NCBI RefSeq assembly: GCF_963676275.1
Contig: NZ_OY781091.1
Span: 4,471,001 to 4,535,000 of the forward strand
Origin: an uncultured Cohaesibacter sp.
GTDB taxonomy: Bacteria > Pseudomonadota > Alphaproteobacteria > Rhizobiales > Cohaesibacteraceae
Length of the DNA stretch: 64,000 nt
Direction: 5' to 3'
Numbering within the stretch: position 1 is the first letter of the stretch; each line of letters begins with the position of its first letter. Below the pieces are notes generated by a model. The model saw only the letters and a program-made list of their open reading frames with translations. It ran no database searches and had not been told where the DNA came from. Both the position numbers and the translations under genes were made by a program. Positions 46,856 through 57,607 of the stretch are shown here, piece after piece.

Positions 46856-47096
46856 CCATTCACTCCGGCCTGCCGGCTCAGGCCTTCCCCGTTCATGACG
46901 CGCCTTGATCGCTGCGAGCGTGGGCGTGGCAACAACGCTCCCCTTTGCGCCTCGAGCCTTGCGAGCAAATCCGCGCCGCCTATTTCCGCGATCCATAGGT
47001 CCGCCCTTTTGCCGAAAATCAGATTATATTTGAAGAAGAGCGCAAAGGCGTTTAACTAGAAGGCGATCCCGCCCTTTCGAAAGCAGGTAACGCCAC

Positions 47097-47882
47097 ATGA
47101 GCAACAGCCCCTCTCTGCCGATTTCCGTCTTCATCATTACGCTGAATGAAGAAGATCGTATTGAAATGGCCATTTCAAGCGTTATCGACTGGGTCGATGA
47201 AGTCATCGTCATTGACTCAGGATCGACGGATCGCACCGTTGAACTGGCTGAGGGCTGCGGCGCAAAAGTGGTGTTCAATCCATGGCCCGGTTACGGCCTG
47301 CAAAAGCGCCATGGTGAAGATCTCTGCCGCAATGACTGGCTTCTCAATATTGACGCCGACGAAGTGGTCTCTCAGGAGCTGCGCGACGAGATCACGGGTA
47401 TTTTCGCCAAAGGCCCGCAAAGCGATATCTACAAGATTGAGATTCTCGATGTCTTTGCCCATGAAAAGCACCCCAAAAGCTGGGCCTATGGCTATTGGCA
47501 ATATCGCCTCTATCATCGATCAAAGGGGCGCTTTTCGGAATCGACCGTCCACGACACCGTCCGCCCCTATCCCGACGCCAAAATCGCCACACTGCAAAAG
47601 AAAATGGAGCATCATTCCATCCGATCCATTCAATGGTCGGTGGAGAAGATGAACCGTTATTCCGACATGCAGCGGGATGACATGATCACGCGCGGCCGCC
47701 ATATCAGCCCTTGGCGTCTGGTCTTTGAATTTCCGGTATCATTCCTGAAAAGTTACCTGTTGCGACAGGGATTCCGCTATGGCTTCTGGGGCATCGTGAT
47801 CGCCCACAATTATGCCTATTCCCGCTTTCTGCGCGTGGCCAAGCTCTATGAATATGAGCTTTTGCAGCGCGCGCAAAAATAG
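47097..47882 (+). CDS. Family 2 glycosyltransferase (WaaE/KdtX-like)
   Basis: A 261-residue GT2 enzyme. SVFIITLNEEDRIEMAISSV opens the GT-A fold, VIVIDSGSTDRT and NIDADEVVS carry the nucleotide-sugar and metal-binding Asp residues, and WAYGYWQYRLYHRSKGRFSE matches the WaaE/KdtX subgroup, which adds glucose to lipopolysaccharide core. It may act on core or capsule. A 240-base gap without any recognisable gene separates it from the KpsS-type gene. Confidence 0.85.
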   Translation: MSNSPSLPISVFIITLNEEDRIEMAISSVIDWVDEVIVIDSGSTDRTVELAEGCGAKVVFNPWPGYGLQKRHGEDLCRNDWLLNIDADEVVSQELRDEITGIFAKGPQSDIYKIEILDVFAHEKHPKSWAYGYWQYRLYHRSKGRFSESTVHDTVRPYPDAKIATLQKKMEHHSIRSIQWSVEKMNRYSDMQRDDMITRGRHISPWRLVFEFPVSFLKSYLLRQGFRYGFWGIVIAHNYAYSRFLRVAKLYEYELLQRAQK

Positions 47883-48030
47883 CCCAACACAGCGCCCCAA
47901 CAATTCGACCCCGCGCCGTAGATCAACCATAGCAATGACCAAAGCGATGGTCAAAGTGATGAATTGCAACGCTGAAGAGCTGCGGTTTGGAGTGGATCAG
48001 GATTTCATATCAGGTATATACTGACCCCAA

Positions 48031-48055
48031 TAGCGCCGGGACCAGCAAGGCGCTA
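48031..48055 (+). promoter_or_regulatory. Dyad in the glpR leader
   Basis: TAGCGCC (48031-48037) and GGCGCTA (48049-48055) are perfect 7-base inverted repeats, ending 18 bases before the glpR ATG. It may be an operator for autoregulation or a leader hairpin. TATACT (48017-48022) just upstream could be a -10 box. Confidence 0.35.
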
Positions 48056-48073
48056 TCAAATTGGAGAGGAAAA

Positions 48074-48883
48074 ATGGGAACGGGCGGAAATGCCATCATG
48101 ACCAAGAAGGCGCTAAATCAAAGGCAAGAAAAAATCGTCGAAATAGCCCGGTCAGAAGGTTTCGTCGGCATCGAGAAGCTGGCCGCTCTGTTTGACATAA
48201 CGCCACAGACGATCCGCCGCGACATCATGCTGTTATGTGAGCAGGGAATCCTGAGGCGCTATCATGGCGGCGCCAGCCTCATATCCAACACGCGCAATGT
48301 TGACTATACCGAACGCCGCGAAGTCATGAAGGAAGAAAAGGCCAGAATTGGTCGCATGGTTGCCGCCCATATTCCCGATGGCGCCTCTCTTTTCCTCAAT
48401 ATCGGCACCACCACAGAGGCGGTGGCCGACGCCCTTCTCGATCACAAGAATCTCAATGTGGTGACCAACAATATCAATGTCGCAGCCAAGCTGAGTCAGC
48501 GCGAAAGTTTTGATGTCTCCATCGCTCCGGGCCATGTCCGCCCCAGAGATCTGGCCGTCATCGGAGAAGCCACCATCGATTTCATCAAGCAGTTCAAGGT
48601 CGACTTCGGCGTCATTGGCATATCCGGCATTGACGAGGATGGCACCCTGCTGGATTTCGACTATCGCGAAGTGCGCGTGGCGCAAACGATCATAGAAAAT
48701 TCACGCACAACCTTTCTGGCCACCGATCACACCAAGTTCGGCCGCCGGGCGATGGTCAAGCTGGGCAATATCACTGATCTGGACGGCCTTTTTCTGGACC
48801 GTATGCCGCCTGCCCCCTTTGATGAACTGATCCATTCATCGAGCGTTACAGCGCACCTTGTCGATGAAGACGACATCTTCTGA
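48074..48883 (+). CDS. glpR: DeoR-family glycerol-3-phosphate regulon repressor
   Basis: A 269-residue DeoR/GlpR-family regulator. The N-terminal helix-turn-helix (about residues 15-70) includes GFVGIEKLAALFDITPQTIRRDI and ILRRYHGGASL; the C-terminal DeoRC sugar-phosphate sensor has LFLNIGTTTEAVADAL and VIGISGIDEDGTLLDFDYRE. The open frame reaches 47987, but the ATG at 48074 has GGAGAGG at an ideal distance. It precedes glpD by 420 bases and is predicted to repress the glpD-F-K operon until glycerol-3-phosphate binds. Confidence 0.92.
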   Translation: MGTGGNAIMTKKALNQRQEKIVEIARSEGFVGIEKLAALFDITPQTIRRDIMLLCEQGILRRYHGGASLISNTRNVDYTERREVMKEEKARIGRMVAAHIPDGASLFLNIGTTTEAVADALLDHKNLNVVTNNINVAAKLSQRESFDVSIAPGHVRPRDLAVIGEATIDFIKQFKVDFGVIGISGIDEDGTLLDFDYREVRVAQTIIENSRTTFLATDHTKFGRRAMVKLGNITDLDGLFLDRMPPAPFDELIHSSSVTAHLVDEDDIF

Positions 48884-49305
48884 AGAACAGATTTCAACCC
48901 ACCATTTCTGACCAGATTGCGTTCGGTATTTTTTCGATTCTATTCAAATGAAAATTTACCACTAGTATTTTTACGCTATTCTTTCGGTTGATAAAATTCC
49001 CGAAAAATCGGCCATTTCAGGCTTTCACTTCCATGCGAAAGCCTTGCTTCTTCCCTTACACCCGATAGGCAACGCAGCGCTTTTCCATACCTAACCTTCT
49101 GTTTGAAATTCTGATTTCTCGATTTTCACCAGTCTTGTACACAAGGCAAAAGCAGGCTCTAATTCTTTCGTTTAACGTCTCAAAAATACTCAATTGAACA
49201 TTTTTCCTTGAAATGATATAAATTACGAAAATAAAGTAACAAAAACGAACATCCCTCTACAGCCTAACCATTACCAGGCCTTGTCGGATTATTCAGGAGG
49301 AAGAC
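48884..49305 (+). other. AT-rich regulatory region upstream of glpD
   Basis: About 420 bases, far richer in A and T than the flanking genes and with no convincing ORF. TTCGTTT (49167-49173) and AAACGAA (49243-49249) are inverted half-sites around the promoter, with further TTTCG/CGAAA copies near 48933, 48980, 49006 and 49225. They are candidate GlpR boxes. Confidence 0.5.
49194..49222 (+). promoter_or_regulatory. glpD promoter
   Basis: TTGAAC (49194-49199), a 17-base spacer and TATAAA (49217-49222) form a good sigma-70-type promoter about 85 bases upstream of the glpD ATG. TTCGTTT and AAACGAA half-sites flank it. Confidence 0.65.
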
Positions 49306-50922
49306 ATGAGATCCGAAACTCTGAAAAAATTGCACGACGACACTCCATTTGACGTGCTGGTGATTGGTGGCGGGGCGACTGGCTGCGGCATCGCTCTGGA
49401 TGCTGCAACCCGTGGCCTCAGAACGGCACTGGTCGAACGTTTCGATTTTTGCGAAGGAACATCCAGCCGCTGTACCAAACTGGTTCATGGTGGTGTGCGC
49501 TATCTGGAGGCTGCGGTCAAAAGGCTCGACAAGGAGCAATATAATCTGGTCCGCGAGGCGCTGCATGAAAGGGGAGCTTTTCTGCGCAATGCGCCGCACC
49601 TTTCAAACCGGCTGCCATTGATCACCCCGGTCTATTCCTGGTGGCAGGTACCCTATATCTATATCGGTCTGAAAATGTATGACCTGCTATCGGGAAAGAT
49701 GAATATCGGCCATAGCAAGATCATCAGCGCCAAGGAGGCCAAACGCCGCTTCCCGATGTTGCATGCCAAGGGCCTGAAGGCCTGCGTGCAATATTATGAT
49801 GGCCAGTTTGTCGATGTGCGCATGGCCATTTCCATCGCGATGACAGCCGAACGTGCAGGCGCGGTGATGGCAAACCATGTGGAAGTGATCTCTCTTCTGC
49901 ATGATGAAGCAAAGAATGTGGTCGGAGCCCATGTTCGTGACAGCTATAGCGGCGAGGAATGGGACGTCAGGGCCAAGAAGGTCATCAACGCAACCGGCCC
50001 GTTCGCTGACGGCATTCGCAAGATGGATGATGAAGCCGCCAAGCCGATCCTGAAAGTCAGCTCCGGCATTCACATGATCCTCGATGCGAATTTCGTGCCC
50101 CCCGATGGTGGTCTGCTCATTCCCCAGACAGATGATGGCCGCGTATTGTTCATCCTGCCATGGCAGGGGCAGGCTCTGGTCGGCACCACAGACAATGAAT
50201 GCAAGGTTGAATCCCATCCGGAAGTATCTCCGGAGGATATCCGCTATCTGCTCAGCTATGTGCGCCGCTATTTCGATATCGATGTGTCCGAGAAGGACGT
50301 CAAGTCGGCCTGGAGCGGTATCCGACCGCTGGTCTTCAATCCCCATGCCAAGGACACCTCGCAGCTGGCCCGTGACCATGTCATCATTGAAGACAAGTCC
50401 GGTCTGGTAACCATCTCGGGCGGTAAATGGACAACCTATCGCCTGATGGCCGAGCAGGCCGTGGATCGCATTGTCAAGAGCGGTGTGTTCGGCAAGGTCG
50501 GCTCCAGCCGCACCCATGACATGAAGGTCATTGGCGGGGAAGCCTTCACCCCGGGCAATGCCGCGATCATCGCCGACAAATATGGCCTTGATGAAGATAT
50601 CGCGCGCCATTTGAACGAAGCCTATGGCGACCAGTCCGATCATGTTGCACGCATCGCGGCGGAACAGGACCTCAAGCAGCGCCTGCATCCCGATTATGGC
50701 TTCATCGAAGCCGAGATCGCCTATGCGATTGAGCGCGAAGCTGCGACATCCGCTTCCGACTTCATCTGTGGTCGCACGACCATCGCGCTGATCGACAAAA
50801 AGGCTGCCGCGCATGCCGCCCCGAGAGTTGTTGCTCTCATGGCAGAACGGCTGGGCTGGGATGAAACACGCACGGCAACCGAAAGACAGACTGTCATGAA
50901 ACGTCTGGAGGTCGCTTTCTAG
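49306..50922 (+). CDS. glpD: Aerobic glycerol-3-phosphate dehydrogenase
   Basis: Membrane-associated FAD enzyme that oxidises glycerol-3-phosphate to dihydroxyacetone phosphate and reduces quinone. The 538-residue protein has the FAD motif DVLVIGGGATGCGIALDAAT, TSSRCTKLVHGGVRYLE, and VTISGGKWTTYRLMAEQAVD near the C-terminal FAD site, all GlpD signatures. AGGAGG lies eight bases before the ATG. It leads the glpD-glpF-glpK unit. Confidence 0.96.
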   Translation: MRSETLKKLHDDTPFDVLVIGGGATGCGIALDAATRGLRTALVERFDFCEGTSSRCTKLVHGGVRYLEAAVKRLDKEQYNLVREALHERGAFLRNAPHLSNRLPLITPVYSWWQVPYIYIGLKMYDLLSGKMNIGHSKIISAKEAKRRFPMLHAKGLKACVQYYDGQFVDVRMAISIAMTAERAGAVMANHVEVISLLHDEAKNVVGAHVRDSYSGEEWDVRAKKVINATGPFADGIRKMDDEAAKPILKVSSGIHMILDANFVPPDGGLLIPQTDDGRVLFILPWQGQALVGTTDNECKVESHPEVSPEDIRYLLSYVRRYFDIDVSEKDVKSAWSGIRPLVFNPHAKDTSQLARDHVIIEDKSGLVTISGGKWTTYRLMAEQAVDRIVKSGVFGKVGSSRTHDMKVIGGEAFTPGNAAIIADKYGLDEDIARHLNEAYGDQSDHVARIAAEQDLKQRLHPDYGFIEAEIAYAIEREAATSASDFICGRTTIALIDKKAAAHAAPRVVALMAERLGWDETRTATERQTVMKRLEVAF

Positions 50923-51196
50923 ATCGGTCGGTTTCACAAAAAGAATTTCGGCAAACAGGACATCACTGATCCTGCGGGACAGCTCGCGTCTGCTTGCCGG
51001 GACAATTTCAGGGAGCGATATGCATCAGGGCCGGTATTTTACCCAAAAGCTCACCCTGACCGCTCCCCGAAAAAAGGCTCCTTCGTCTGCGCTTTGGCAT
51101 CGTTTGGGAGGACAGTGCCAGCCAGCCTGCCGGGGGGAAGGTGAGGAGCTCCAGCAGGAGTTCCAATCAGAAGCAGTAATTGTAGTGGAGGAAGAA

Positions 51197-51904
51197 TTGC
51201 ATAATTTTATTGGTGAGATGATCGGCACGATGCTGCTGATCATATTCGGGGCTGGAGTTTGCGCCAACGCGTCTCTGGAAAAATCCTTTGGCAAGGGTGG
51301 TGGCTGGATTGTCATCGCCTTCGGTTGGGGCTTTGCTGTCGCCATGGCCGTCTATGTGACCGGTAAATTCACCGGTGCCCATATCAATCCGGCGGTAACC
51401 ATTGGCCTTGCAGCCGTAGGTGCCTTTCCATGGTCACAAGTACCTGAATATATTGCAGGTCAGATGGTCGGCGCCTTCCTTGGAGCAGCCATAATCGTGC
51501 TGATGTATGGGCCGCACTGGGCCGCAACCGAAGACAAGGGCACCAAGCTTGGTGTCTTCTCGACCGGTCCTGCGATCAAAAGCCCAGTTGCGAACTTCGT
51601 GAGCGAGTTTATTGGTACAGCTGTGTTGCTTTTCTGCCTGCAGGGCATTGGCGCAAACCAGTTTGCTGATGGGGTCAATCCGCTGATCGTCGGCTTCCTG
51701 ATCGTGGCAATCGGCCTGTCTCTGGGTGGCACCACGGGCTATGCCATCAACCCGGCCCGCGATTTGGGGCCACGCATCGCCCATGCCCTTTTGCCAATTC
51801 CCGGCAAGGGCTCAAGCAACTGGGGCTATGCATGGATCCCCGTAGCGGGCCCGATCTGTGGCGGTATTGCGGGCGCAATGCTATATCGGCTGTTCTTCGG
51901 CTGA
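51197..51904 (+). CDS. glpF: Glycerol uptake facilitator (aquaglyceroporin)
   Basis: A MIP-family inner-membrane channel of 235 residues with six hydrophobic segments. The two NPA boxes are HINPAVT and INPARDLGPR; the Asp after the second NPAR marks a glycerol-type channel. The open frame runs to 51020, but that part is not conserved. GGAGGAAGAA directly precedes a TTG at 51197 (MHNFIGEMIGTMLL), which starts exactly at the first helix, so TTG is the likely start. It lets glycerol diffuse in for GlpK. Confidence 0.92.
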   Translation: MHNFIGEMIGTMLLIIFGAGVCANASLEKSFGKGGGWIVIAFGWGFAVAMAVYVTGKFTGAHINPAVTIGLAAVGAFPWSQVPEYIAGQMVGAFLGAAIIVLMYGPHWAATEDKGTKLGVFSTGPAIKSPVANFVSEFIGTAVLLFCLQGIGANQFADGVNPLIVGFLIVAIGLSLGGTTGYAINPARDLGPRIAHALLPIPGKGSSNWGYAWIPVAGPICGGIAGAMLYRLFFG

Positions 51905-51928
51905 TCTTGCGCTGAACAAAAACAATAG

Positions 51929-53473
<1,545 letters not shown>

Positions 53474-53524
53474 AAAGACAGAAGTTCCAAAACAAAAGAT
53501 ACCCTCTACCTTGACTGAGCTTGA

Positions 53525-53554
53525 AGGGGTGCCCATCGGGTACCCCTCTTTTTT
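53525..53554 (+). terminator. Rho-independent terminator of the glp operon
   Basis: AGGGGTGCCC, loop ATC, GGGTACCCCT (one mismatch) is followed by CTTTTTT, about 50 bases after the glpK stop. Confidence 0.85.
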
Positions 53555-53608
53555 GCCCAAAGCCGCCGCCCCCACCCTAACGGGTAGGCCTCGAAATAGC
53601 TATAAGAG

Positions 53609-53638
53609 CAAAAAAGGCGCATGCCATAGCACGCGCCT
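53609..53638 (-). terminator. Rho-independent terminator of the cysD-cysNC-cysQ operon
   Basis: On the minus strand AGGCGCGTGC, loop TATG, GCATGCGCCT (one mismatch) leads into TTTTTG, about 55 bases after the cysQ stop. It backs on to the glp terminator between convergent operons. Confidence 0.82.
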
Positions 53639-53693
53639 CTCAAATTCAACCGAGCTTTCCCTTCACCCAGGCCCCACCTGAGGACAAGGGCCT

Positions 53694-54482
53694 CTAGAGG
53701 GTCTTGGCAATGAAGAAGGGATTGGCAAATGGCGCATCGTCCTGCACGACCTTGCCATATTGCAGCCGCTTGCCATCTTCCGTCTCCACTGTGCCCCCGG
53801 CAGCCGACAGAATTGCATCGCCAGCAGCGGTGTCCCATTCCATGGTCCGGCCAAAACGCGGATAGAGATCGGCCTCGCCTGAGGCCAACAGGCAGAATTT
53901 CAGCGAAGAGCCGATCGACTTCTGCTCGCCAACCGTGAAATCCTTCAAATAGGCTTCCGCTTCGGGCGTATGATGGGAGCGGGAGCCGACGACATCCACG
54001 GCGTCACCCGCCTTGCGCACGGTAATTTCTCGCCAATCGACGATATCATGACCATTGCGCGGATCGGCGACCTCGCCTTTCCAGCAGCCCTTGCCCACTT
54101 CACCGGCATAGAGCCAGCCCTTGGCGGGCGTGAAGATAACGCCAACCACGGGAACATTGTTGCGGATCAGCGCGATATTGACCGTGAATTCGCCATTCTT
54201 CTTGATGAATTCCTTGGTTCCATCCAGCGGATCGACAAGAAAGAAGTCACCATCCACATCAGGCAGATTGCCTTCCGCAGCCGCTTCTTCGGCCACGACG
54301 GGAATATCCGGCGCAAGCTGCGCCAGATGTTTCAGGATGACGGCTTCGGCGGCCTTGTCGGCCTGTGTCACCGGCGAGTCATCGCCTTTCAGCTCGACAT
54401 CGAAATCTGTCTCGTAAATATCGAGAATGGTTTCAGAAGCGCACAATGCCGCTTCTATCAACCCGTTCAAAAGAGGCGTCAT
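53694..54482 (-). CDS. cysQ: 3'(2'),5'-bisphosphate nucleotidase CysQ
   Basis: Removes the 3'-phosphate from PAP (and PAPS), recycling the by-product of sulfate transfer or reduction. The 262-residue protein belongs to the lithium-sensitive inositol-monophosphatase superfamily: VAEEAAAEG, the metal site FLVDPLDGTKEFI, and WDTAAGDAILSAAGG near the C-terminus. It starts three bases after the cysNC stop, so it is co-transcribed with the PAPS-forming genes. Confidence 0.94.
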   Translation of the reverse strand: MTPLLNGLIEAALCASETILDIYETDFDVELKGDDSPVTQADKAAEAVILKHLAQLAPDIPVVAEEAAAEGNLPDVDGDFFLVDPLDGTKEFIKKNGEFTVNIALIRNNVPVVGVIFTPAKGWLYAGEVGKGCWKGEVADPRNGHDIVDWREITVRKAGDAVDVVGSRSHHTPEAEAYLKDFTVGEQKSIGSSLKFCLLASGEADLYPRFGRTMEWDTAAGDAILSAAGGTVETEDGKRLQYGKVVQDDAPFANPFFIAKTL

Positions 54483-54485
54483 CCG

Positions 54486-56381
54486 CTATTCCTTCGTCAG
54501 ATATGCAACGATGGCGTCGGCCGCTTCTTCCGCAGACATCTCGTCGGTATTGACATGAATTTCCGGATGACGAGGCGTTTCATAAGGCGCATCGATACCG
54601 GTGAAATTCTTGATCTTGCCATCCCGAGCCTTGGCATAGAGGCCTTTGACGTCGCGGGCTTCGCACACCTCAATCGGCGTATCGACATAGATTTCGATGA
54701 ATTCGCCCTTCTCAAGCATGTCGCGCGCCATCTGGCGTTCTGCCTTGTAAGGCGAAATGAAAGCCGTCAGAACAATCAGGCCCGCATCCACCATCAGCTT
54801 GGCAACCTCCCCGATGCGGCGGATATTCTCGACCCGGTCTACATCGGTAAAGCCCAGATCCCGGTTGAGACCATGGCGCACATTATCCCCGTCCAGCAGA
54901 TAGGTATGCTTGCCCAGATTATGCAGCTTCTTCTCGACCAGATTGGCGATGGTCGATTTGCCGGAACCGGAAAGACCGGTAAACCACAACAGCCTTGGGG
55001 TCTGGTCCTTCTGGTTGGCGCGGGCTGCCTTGTCGACATCCACAGCCTGCCAATGCACATTCTCGGCCCGGCGCAAGCCAAACCAGACAAGGCCAGCGGC
55101 AACGGTCTGGTTGGAGAAACGGTCGATCAGGATGAAGGAACCTGTGTGGCGGTTTTCCTCATAGGTATCCATCGCCAGAGGCTGGGCAAAGGATAGGTTA
55201 CAGAAGCCGATCTCGTTAAGCTCGAGCGCCTTGCCCGCATCCTTGTGCGATGCATTATTGACGTCGATCTTGTGCTTGAGTTCGGTCACGGTGGCCTGAA
55301 CCTGCTGGGTACCCATCTTGATGATATAGGTACGCCCCACCATCAACCGGCTATTGTCCATCCAGATGAGATGGGCCGAAATCTGATCGGTCACCTGAGG
55401 GCGATGCTGCGGAAGCGCCAGAAGATCGCCGCGGGAAATGTCAATCTCATCCTCCAGCGTGATCGTGACAGCCTCACCGGCCTCGACTTCGGTCTGTTCG
55501 CCATCCATCGTCACGATGGACTTGATCTTCGACACCTTGCCGGATTTGGCAACGACGAGTGGATCTCCCACATGGGCGATACCAGAGGCCACAGTGCCTG
55601 AATAGCCCCGGAAATTGAGGTTCGGCCGGTTCACCCATTGCACGGGGAAACGGAAAGGCAACGAACGGTCTGCGGTCTCCACGTCTATCTCTTCAAGATA
55701 GGAAAGCAGACTTGGGCCATCATACCATGGGGTCTTGTCGCTCTTGGTGACAACATTGTCGCCATAGCGCGCAGACATCGGAACAGCCATGATGCTGTCA
55801 AATTCAAAGCCTTGAGCGAAGGCCTTGTAATCGGCAACGATCTTGTCAAACACATCCTGACTGAAATCCATCAGGTCCATCTTGTTGACCGCCAGCACCA
55901 CATGGCGCACACCGATCAGCGATGTGATGAAGCTGTGACGCCTTGTCTGGGTCAACACCCCCTTGCGGGCGTCGATCAGAATGACGGCGAGATCGCAGTT
56001 GGACGCCCCGGTCGCCATATTACGGGTATATTGCTCATGGCCCGGCGTATCGGCCACCACGAATTTGCGCTTGTCGGTCGCAAAGAAGCGATAGGCAACA
56101 TCAATCGTGATGCCCTGCTCCTGCTCGGCCTGCAGACCGTCGAGCAGCAGGGCCAGATCGACATCATCGCCCGTCGTGCCATGCTTCTTGCTGACCACTT
56201 CAAGCGAGCGCATCTGGTCTTCGAAAATTGTCTTGCTGTCATAAAGCAGGCGCCCGATCAGGGTCGACTTGCCATCGTCCACACTACCGCAGGTCAGAAA
56301 GCGCAGGATGTCGCGGCTTTCCTGACGTGCGAATTGGCCGCCTTCGAGAGGCGCGCTGGATGAAATCTCACTCTTGCTCAT
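54486..56381 (-). CDS. cysNC: Sulfate adenylyltransferase large subunit / APS kinase fusion (CysNC, NodQ-like)
   Basis: A 631-residue bifunctional protein. The N-terminal GTPase part (about 20-445) has [34 protein letters not shown] and NKMD and drives APS formation with CysD. The C-terminal APS kinase (about 455-631) has [33 protein letters not shown] and [13 protein letters not shown] and makes PAPS. Both halves look intact. The same fusion occurs as NodQ in rhizobia, where PAPS is used for sulfating glycans. The ATG overlaps the cysD stop. Confidence 0.95.
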   Translation of the reverse strand: MSKSEISSSAPLEGGQFARQESRDILRFLTCGSVDDGKSTLIGRLLYDSKTIFEDQMRSLEVVSKKHGTTGDDVDLALLLDGLQAEQEQGITIDVAYRFFATDKRKFVVADTPGHEQYTRNMATGASNCDLAVILIDARKGVLTQTRRHSFITSLIGVRHVVLAVNKMDLMDFSQDVFDKIVADYKAFAQGFEFDSIMAVPMSARYGDNVVTKSDKTPWYDGPSLLSYLEEIDVETADRSLPFRFPVQWVNRPNLNFRGYSGTVASGIAHVGDPLVVAKSGKVSKIKSIVTMDGEQTEVEAGEAVTITLEDEIDISRGDLLALPQHRPQVTDQISAHLIWMDNSRLMVGRTYIIKMGTQQVQATVTELKHKIDVNNASHKDAGKALELNEIGFCNLSFAQPLAMDTYEENRHTGSFILIDRFSNQTVAAGLVWFGLRRAENVHWQAVDVDKAARANQKDQTPRLLWFTGLSGSGKSTIANLVEKKLHNLGKHTYLLDGDNVRHGLNRDLGFTDVDRVENIRRIGEVAKLMVDAGLIVLTAFISPYKAERQMARDMLEKGEFIEIYVDTPIEVCEARDVKGLYAKARDGKIKNFTGIDAPYETPRHPEIHVNTDEMSAEEAADAIVAYLTKE

Positions 56382-57280
56382 CAGAAATAGCCCTCCCGTT
56401 TCTTCTTCTCCATCGATGCCGTATCGTCATGGTCAATCATGCGACCTTCACGTTCCGATGTGCGGGCAATAAGCATTTCCTCGAAGATTTCTTCCAGCGT
56501 GGAAGCCGAGCTTTCCACCGCACCGGTCAGCGGATAACAGCCCAGCGTGCGGAAACGCACCATCTTCATTTCCGGAACTTCGCCCTCATTGAGCGGCAGG
56601 CGATCATCATCCACCATGATCCAGGTGCCATCCCGTTTCACAACAGGGCGCTCCTTGGCATAATAGAGCGGCACGATCGGGATATTTTCCAGCATGATAT
56701 ATTGCCAGATATCCTGTTCGGTCCAGTTGCTGAGCGGAAAGACGCGAATGCTTTCTCCCGGCTTGATGCGGGTATTGAAAATATTCCAAAGCTCGGGGCG
56801 CTGGTTTTTCGGATCCCAGCTGTGATTCTCCGTGCGGAACGAGAAGATGCGCTCCTTGGCGCGGGACTTTTCTTCATCGCGCCGTGCGCCACCAAAGGCA
56901 GCATCAAACTTGTGCGCGGTGAGCGCCTGCTTGAGCGCATCGGTTTTCATGATCTGCGTATAAAGCGAGGAGCCATGGGTAAAGGGATTGACGTTATTCG
57001 CCCGACCTTCCTCATTTGTATGCACGATCAGATCGAGATCATATTCCTTGGCCATGCGATCACGAAATTCGATCATCTCGCGAAATTTCCATGTTGTGTC
57101 AACATGCATGAGAGGAAAAGGCAGGCGAGAAGGATAGAATGCCTTGCGCGCAAGATGCAGCATCACGGCACTATCCTTGCCAATCGAGTATAGCATCACC
57201 GGATTTTTAAATTCCGAAGCCACCTCGCGAATAATATGAATGCTCTCATACTCGAGGGCTTTTAAGTGAGTAAAATGCAT
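56381..57280 (-). CDS. cysD: Sulfate adenylyltransferase small subunit CysD
   Basis: ATP sulfurylase subunit that joins sulfate to AMP, with CysNC supplying GTP energy. The protein has about 299 residues: [20 protein letters not shown], the PP-motif [53 protein letters not shown] and the C-terminal KKREGYF are all standard. The frame opens at 57334, but ATG 57280 (MHFTHLKAL) gives the usual start; the ribosome binding site is weak. It leads the cysD-cysNC-cysQ operon. Confidence 0.94.
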   Translation of the reverse strand: MHFTHLKALEYESIHIIREVASEFKNPVMLYSIGKDSAVMLHLARKAFYPSRLPFPLMHVDTTWKFREMIEFRDRMAKEYDLDLIVHTNEEGRANNVNPFTHGSSLYTQIMKTDALKQALTAHKFDAAFGGARRDEEKSRAKERIFSFRTENHSWDPKNQRPELWNIFNTRIKPGESIRVFPLSNWTEQDIWQYIMLENIPIVPLYYAKERPVVKRDGTWIMVDDDRLPLNEGEVPEMKMVRFRTLGCYPLTGAVESSASTLEEIFEEMLIARTSEREGRMIDHDDTASMEKKKREGYF

Positions 57281-57607
57281 ATGGAGACTCAACCAACTTG
57301 CGATGAAATAACTAAACTCACCTTCAGACATCATTCAGCAGCCGGAAGGCGAACACTGCGGTCTTTATATCTTCCTTATTCGGCTTTTGTCTACCGAAAC
57401 CGCGCCAAATTTCAGGCATTTCAAGGATTGCAATATATCAATCAATTACACGCACTGGTTGATATATCTAGAGCCGATCAAATTTTGGAAGCGCAGCTCC
57501 CCCCCGCTCAAGAGAGACGGGGAATGCCACACCATACATTGCCTGACCTTTGACGAAGGCCCGAAACCCAAAAGGAGCACATGACAGCCCAAGCGGCACA
57601 GCCCATT
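57281..57607 (-). other. Intergenic region between manB and cysD
   Basis: About 330 bases, fairly AT-rich. It holds the cysD promoter region and a 9-bp dyad at 57433-57467. No terminator with a T run was found after manB, and no extra gene. Confidence 0.45.
57433..57467. promoter_or_regulatory. Dyad ATATATCAA-N17-TTGATATAT
   Basis: Two perfect 9-base inverted repeats at 57433-57441 and 57459-57467, about 155 bases upstream of the cysD start. It is a likely regulator site or part of a promoter. The ATCAA/TTGAT core recurs upstream of gmd at 63852-63865. Confidence 0.4.

Noticed and set aside
53970-55196. Plus-strand frame (408 codons) opposite cysQ and cysNC
   Set aside because: It is antisense to two conserved genes and crosses the cysQ-cysNC junction without any domain of its own.
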